64,000 nucleotides of DNA from Lelliottia sp. JS-SCA-14 (GTDB taxonomy: Bacteria > Pseudomonadota > Gammaproteobacteria > Enterobacterales > Enterobacteriaceae), in NCBI RefSeq assembly GCF_035593345.1, contig NZ_CP141606.1, forward strand, positions 3,534,001-3,598,000. Reading direction: 5' to 3'. Shown one piece after another: positions 60,319-64,000 of this stretch. The translations under genes and the position numbers were made by a program. Position 1 is the stretch's first letter. Each line of letters begins with the position of its first letter. Under the pieces are notes generated by a model that saw only the letters and a program-made list of their open reading frames with translations, was not told the DNA's origin and did not search any database.

Positions 60319-61980
60319 ATGCTGGCACAACTGACCATCAGCAACTTCGCCATTGTTCGTGAGCTTGAGATCGACTTTCAGAGTGGAATGACGGCCATTA
60401 CCGGTGAAACCGGTGCAGGTAAATCTATTGCCATTGATGCGCTCGGGTTGTGTCTCGGCGGCCGCGCAGAAGGCGACATCGTGCGTACGGGCGCTAACCG
60501 CGCCGATCTCTGCGCACGCTTTTCCTTAAAAGATACTCCTGCCGCGCTGCGCTGGCTCGAAGTGAATCAACTCGAGGATGGACGTGAGTGTTTACTTCGC
60601 CGCGTCATCAGCAGCGATGGGCGTTCCCGCGGTTTTATCAACGGCACAGCGGTTCCCCTCTCTCAGCTCCGCGAGCTGGGCCAGCTTCTGATTCAAATCC
60701 ATGGCCAGCACGCACACCAGCAGCTCATTAAACCTGAACAACAAAAAGCCCTGCTTGATGGCTATGCCGGTGAGTACGCGCTCACTCAGCTGATGGCCGA
60801 GCACTATCGCCAGTGGCACCAGAGCTGCCGCGAACTGGCACTGCATCAGCAGCAAAGCCAGGAACGCGCCGCGCGCGCTGAGCTGTTGAACTACCAGCTG
60901 AAAGAGCTTAATGAATTTAACCCACAGCCGGGCGAATTTGAGCAGATTGACGAAGAGTACAAACGACTAGCGAATAGCGGCCATCTCATTTCGACCAGCC
61001 AACAGGCGCTGAATCTGCTGGCTGATGGCGAAGATATCAACCTGCAAAGCCAGCTCTACACCGTGCGCCAGCAGGTCACTGAACTGGTCAGTCTCGACAG
61101 CAAACTGTCCAGCGTACTCGATATGCTGGAAGAAGCGGCGATTCAGATTTCCGAAGCGGGTGAAGAGTTGCGGCATTACTGCGAACGCCTGGACCTCGAT
61201 CCGAATCGTCTGTTTGAGCTGGAGCAACGTATCTCCCGTCAGATCTCACTCGCGCGTAAGCACTACGTCACGCCGGAAGAGTTGCCGAACTATCACCAGT
61301 CACTGTTGGATGAACAGCAACAGCTCGACGATCAGGCCGACTCGCTGGAAACGCTCTCTCTGGCGGTGAATGTTCACCATCAGCAGGCGCTGGCTACGGC
61401 GAAGCAGCTTCACGAAGTGCGTCAGCACTATGCGCAGGAACTGGGCCAGCACATCACCGAGAGTATGCATGCGCTGTCGATGCCGCACGGCGTCTTTACC
61501 ATTGACGTCAAATTTGAAGTCAATCATCTGACAGCAGAAGGCGCGGACCGCATTGAGTTTCGCGTGACCACCAACCCCGGCCAGCCGTTACAGGCCATTT
61601 CCAAAGTCGCTTCGGGTGGTGAACTGTCGCGTATCGCCCTGGCGATTCAGGTGATCACCGCGCGTAAAATGGAAACTCCGGCTCTGATTTTCGATGAAGT
61701 GGACGTGGGGATTAGCGGCCCGACCGCTGCCGTCGTTGGCAAACTGTTACGTCAGTTGGGCGAGTCAACTCAGGTCATGTGCGTGACTCACCTGCCGCAG
61801 GTGGCGGGTTGTGGGCATCATCATTTCTATGTCTGCAAAGAAACCGATGGTGAAATGACGGAAACCCACATGCACCCGCTGGATAAAAAGGCGCGCCTGC
61901 AAGAGCTGGCGCGGCTGCTCGGCGGCAGCGAAGTGACGCGCAACACGCTGGCGAATGCGAAAGAACTGCTGGCCGCATAA
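60319..61980 (+). CDS. recN: DNA repair protein RecN
   Basis: SMC-like ATPase that acts in double-strand-break repair and is strongly SOS-induced. Walker A GETGAGKS (~residue 30), a central coiled coil (about 170-370), signature [11 protein letters not shown] and Walker [13 protein letters not shown] are present. The protein ends in LLAA, like the E. coli ClpXP degradation tail. Length is 553, as in E. coli. Confidence 0.98.
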   Translation: MLAQLTISNFAIVRELEIDFQSGMTAITGETGAGKSIAIDALGLCLGGRAEGDIVRTGANRADLCARFSLKDTPAALRWLEVNQLEDGRECLLRRVISSDGRSRGFINGTAVPLSQLRELGQLLIQIHGQHAHQQLIKPEQQKALLDGYAGEYALTQLMAEHYRQWHQSCRELALHQQQSQERAARAELLNYQLKELNEFNPQPGEFEQIDEEYKRLANSGHLISTSQQALNLLADGEDINLQSQLYTVRQQVTELVSLDSKLSSVLDMLEEAAIQISEAGEELRHYCERLDLDPNRLFELEQRISRQISLARKHYVTPEELPNYHQSLLDEQQQLDDQADSLETLSLAVNVHHQQALATAKQLHEVRQHYAQELGQHITESMHALSMPHGVFTIDVKFEVNHLTAEGADRIEFRVTTNPGQPLQAISKVASGGELSRIALAIQVITARKMETPALIFDEVDVGISGPTAAVVGKLLRQLGESTQVMCVTHLPQVAGCGHHHFYVCKETDGEMTETHMHPLDKKARLQELARLLGGSEVTRNTLANAKELLAA

Positions 61981-62117
61981 ACTTTTTCGGGATCTCAGGG
62001 TCATACAGAACAACAAAAACGCCGTCAGACCGGTTTCAAAGTGGGGCAAGGTCTATTATCATCGGCATATAACATATGAGCCGCGTATTGCTCGGGCCCG
62101 AAAAGGAATCAAATCAC

Positions 62118-62459
62118 ATGCGCTGTAAAACGCTGACCGCTGTCGCAGCGGTTCTTCTGATGTTGACCGCAGGTTGTTCCACTCTGGAGCGAGTGGTTTA
62201 CCGTCCTGACATCAACCAGGGGAACTACCTCACACCTAACGATGTGTCTAAAGTTCGTGTCGGCATGACACAACAGCAGGTCGCTTATGCACTGGGAACC
62301 CCGATGATGTCCGATCCGTTCGGCACCAACACCTGGTTCTATGTTTTCCGCCAGCAGCCTGGCCATGAAGGCGTGACTCAGCAGACGCTGACCCTGACCT
62401 TCAACAGCAGCGGTGTGTTAACTAACATCGATAACAAACCGGCGCTCACCAAAGAGTAA
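62118..62459 (+). CDS. bamE: Outer membrane protein assembly factor BamE
   Basis: Small lipoprotein (SmpA) of the BAM complex that binds BamD and phosphatidylglycerol. The lipobox LTAGC gives Cys20. The SmpA/OmlA domain contains [10 protein letters not shown] and [17 protein letters not shown] at 62118 follows AAGGA and gives 113 residues, as in E. coli. Confidence 0.97.
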   Translation: MRCKTLTAVAAVLLMLTAGCSTLERVVYRPDINQGNYLTPNDVSKVRVGMTQQQVAYALGTPMMSDPFGTNTWFYVFRQQPGHEGVTQQTLTLTFNSSGVLTNIDNKPALTKE

Positions 62460-62473
62460 GGTTTCAGAAATGC

Positions 62474-62501
62474 AAAAAGGTGCTCAGTGAGCACCTTTTT
62501 T
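62474..62501. terminator. Bidirectional terminator between bamE and rnfH
   Basis: AAAAGGTGCTCA and TGAGCACCTTTT arms with flanking A and T runs serve both convergent genes. Confidence 0.92.
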
Positions 62502-62521
62502 GTTTCTTACGCTGTTTCGTA

Positions 62522-62809
62522 CTACTTCCCAGCTTTCTCCGCGCGCTGACGGCGCAGTTCTTTAGGATCGGCAATCAGCGGACGATAAATCTCAACGCGA
62601 TCGCCATCGTTCAATACATCCGTCAATTTTACCGGACGGCTGTAGATCCCCACTTTATTCTTGCTCAGATCGATATCGCTGCGCAGTTCCAGCAAGCCAG
62701 AGGCGCGAATCGCTTCTTCAACGGTGGCACCTTCTTCCAGCTTCACGCGCTGCAGATACTGCTTCTCCGGCAGTGCATACGCCACTTCCACCGCTATTTT
62801 AGGCGACAC
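62522..62809 (-). CDS. rnfH: RnfH family Ubl-fold protein (RatB)
   Basis: Small β-grasp protein of unknown biochemical role, encoded with ratA. It begins (M)[20 protein letters not shown] from a GTG at 62809 with AGAGG 7 nt upstream, giving 95 residues against 96 in E. coli. A longer frame from 62881 has no family match in its extra 24 residues. It overlaps the end of ratA by 11 bp. Confidence 0.93.
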   Translation of the reverse strand: MSPKIAVEVAYALPEKQYLQRVKLEEGATVEEAIRASGLLELRSDIDLSKNKVGIYSRPVKLTDVLNDGDRVEIYRPLIADPKELRRQRAEKAGK

Positions 62810-63236
62810 TGTAAACCTCTTTGGCGCGGACCGTGAACGCCTGGACCATGTTCGAGGCCAGCTCTTTAAAGATGCGGCCAAATGCCAGTTCGATCAGCTT
62901 ATTAGTGAACTCAAAGTCCAGATGGAACTCGATGCGGCAGGCATCTGCGCTCAGTGGCGTAAACTTCCAGCCCCCCATCAGCTTTTTGAATGGGCCGTCC
63001 ACCAGATGCATCAAAATGCTTTGATTATCGGTCAGCGTATTTCGGGTGGTAAACGTCTTACTGATCCCTGCTTTAGACACGTCCACCGCAGCAGTCATCT
63101 GCGTCGGGCCAGCGTCCAGCACCCGACTACCGGTACATCCCGGAATAAACTGCGGATAGGACTGAACGTCATTCACTAACTGGTACATTTGTTCCACACT
63201 GTAGGGGACAAGCGCAGTACGACTAATCTGAGGCAT
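62799..63236 (-). CDS. ratA: START/SRPBCC-fold protein RatA
   Basis: Coenzyme Q-binding (COQ10-like) START-domain protein; E. coli RatA was reported to bind 50S subunits and block 70S formation. Start at 63236 ([13 protein letters not shown]) gives 145 residues; upstream in-frame ATGs at 63248 and 63275 are possible and match the longer E. coli annotation. Conserved SYPQFIPGC and GGWKFTPL are intact. Coupled with rnfH. Confidence 0.92.
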   Translation of the reverse strand: MPQISRTALVPYSVEQMYQLVNDVQSYPQFIPGCTGSRVLDAGPTQMTAAVDVSKAGISKTFTTRNTLTDNQSILMHLVDGPFKKLMGGWKFTPLSADACRIEFHLDFEFTNKLIELAFGRIFKELASNMVQAFTVRAKEVYSVA

Positions 63237-63398
63237 AGCATTTTCCATGGTCACACAACGGACAAATAATAACATTTATCCCCTGTTAAAAAAACGCTAA
63301 GGCTTATCTCGTGCTAAGATAGCGCGTTGGACCTCACAGGACGCAATCGCAATGAGGTTACTTTTTGAACTCAGATTACCTATGGCTTCACGACACTT

Positions 63399-63881
63399 AT
63401 GACGAAGAAAAAAGCACATAAACCTGGCTCGGCAACCATTGCGCTGAACAAGCGTGCCCGCCATGAGTATTTCATTGAAGAAGAATTCGAAGCTGGCCTT
63501 GCGTTGCAGGGCTGGGAAGTCAAATCCCTGCGTGCAGGGAAAGCCAACATCAGCGACAGCTATGTGATCATGATTGATGGCGAAGCCTTCCTGTTTGGTG
63601 CGAACTTTACGCCGCTGGCCGTCGCCTCTTCGCACTATGTTTGCGACCCAACGCGCACGCGTAAACTGCTGCTGAACCAGCGCGAACTGGCTTCACTCTT
63701 TGGCCGCATCAACCGCGAAGGCTACACCGTCGTCGCCCTGTCTCTGTACTGGAAGAACGCCTGGTGCAAAGTGAAAATTGGCGTAGCAAAAGGTAAGAAA
63801 CAGCACGACAAACGTGACGACGTGAAAGACCGTGAATGGCAGGTCGATAAAGCGCGTATCATGAAGCACGCAGGCCGTTAA
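63399..63881 (+). CDS. smpB: SsrA-binding protein SmpB
   Basis: Binds tmRNA and fits into the empty mRNA channel of stalled ribosomes. An OB fold (about residues 15-130, with [25 protein letters not shown] core) is followed by a basic tail with DWQ-like [11 protein letters not shown]. Length is 160, as in E. coli. It immediately precedes its partner RNA gene. Confidence 0.98.
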   Translation: MTKKKAHKPGSATIALNKRARHEYFIEEEFEAGLALQGWEVKSLRAGKANISDSYVIMIDGEAFLFGANFTPLAVASSHYVCDPTRTRKLLLNQRELASLFGRINREGYTVVALSLYWKNAWCKVKIGVAKGKKQHDKRDDVKDREWQVDKARIMKHAGR

Positions 63882-63935
63882 TTTCTGCCTGAATTTTGTA
63901 CTTTTCAAAGTGATTTAAGAACTTATCGTTCCACG

Positions 63936-63966
63936 CTGGCATCACCGATGCCAGTTCTGGTATACT
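63936..63966 (+). promoter_or_regulatory. ssrA promoter with overlapping palindrome
   Basis: TGG-TATACT (63958-63966) is an extended -10 ending 14 bp before the tmRNA 5' end. A perfect inverted repeat, CTGGCATC-ACC-GATGCCAG, spans 63936-63954 over the -35 region. Confidence 0.7.
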
Positions 63967-63980
63967 GAGTTCAACACATT

Positions 63981-64000
63981 GGGGCTGATTCTGGATTCGA
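63981..64000 (+). ncRNA. ssrA: tmRNA, 5' end only (partial)
   Basis: The last 20 bases, GGGGCTGATTCTGGATTCGA, are identical to the 5' end of E. coli tmRNA. The rest of the roughly 360-nt gene is beyond the window. Confidence 0.93.

Overview
This 64-kb window is a chromosomal segment of an enterobacterium in the Enterobacteriaceae, close to the Enterobacter, Leclercia, Citrobacter and Escherichia group. I infer this from protein similarity along the purL to smpB/ssrA segment, gene order matching the 57-59 min region of E. coli K-12, and E. coli-type regulatory sites (σE, σ32, PurR, NadR, FNR, CRP, TyrR, LexA). I see no phage, integrase, insertion sequence or CRISPR array. Accessory content is limited to three small insertions into a conserved backbone.

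Layout. 1-4.8 kb: 5' part of purL, then mltF, tadA and pgpC. 4.8-8.0 kb: a MurNAc-type cluster (PTS EIIBC, murQ, and the RpiR-family regulator yfhH transcribed divergently), where E. coli K-12 has only yfhH. 8.0-17.8 kb: yfhL, then a long leftward series rpoE-rseABC-lepA-lepB-rnc-era-recO-pdxJ-acpS linking envelope stress, protein export, rRNA processing, repair and cofactor synthesis. 18-31.7 kb: nadB, trmN6, srmB, grcA, ung, yfiF, trxC, tapT, pat, pssA, yfiM and kgtP. 31.9-37.3 kb: a complete leftward rRNA operon (16S, tRNA-Glu, 23S, 5S), the counterpart of E. coli rrnG. 37.4-41.8 kb: clpB, pgeF, rluD. 41.9-48 kb: bamD, raiA, pheL-pheA, an accessory SMP-30 family gene, and tyrA-aroF. 48-50.9 kb: yfiL and the yfiR-dgcN-yfiB cyclic-di-GMP module. 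50.9-52.7 kb: an accessory leftward pair (DUF2946 and PepSY proteins), rich in His and Met. 52.8-56.3 kb: rpsP-rimM-trmD-rplS and ffh. 56.4-64 kb: ypjD, corB, grpE, nadK, recN, bamE, rnfH, ratA, smpB and the first 20 bases of tmRNA.

How the genes work together. Several neighbouring sets form functional units: σE with its anti-sigma system; BamD and BamE (outer-membrane assembly); ribosome and tRNA maturation (Era, RNase III, RluD, RimM, TrmD, TrmN6, TapT, TadA, SrmB); ribosome rescue (SmpB-tmRNA); heat shock (ClpB, GrpE); and aromatic amino-acid synthesis (PheA, TyrA, AroF). Many regulatory sites can be read directly, including a palindrome pair 33 bp apart in the yfhH/murQ divergent promoter and a σE promoter lying inside a short leader ORF in front of rpoE.

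I found no wholly new system. The best candidates for follow-up are the yfhH-murQ-PTS divergon, the PepSY/DUF2946 pair and the rpoE leader arrangement.
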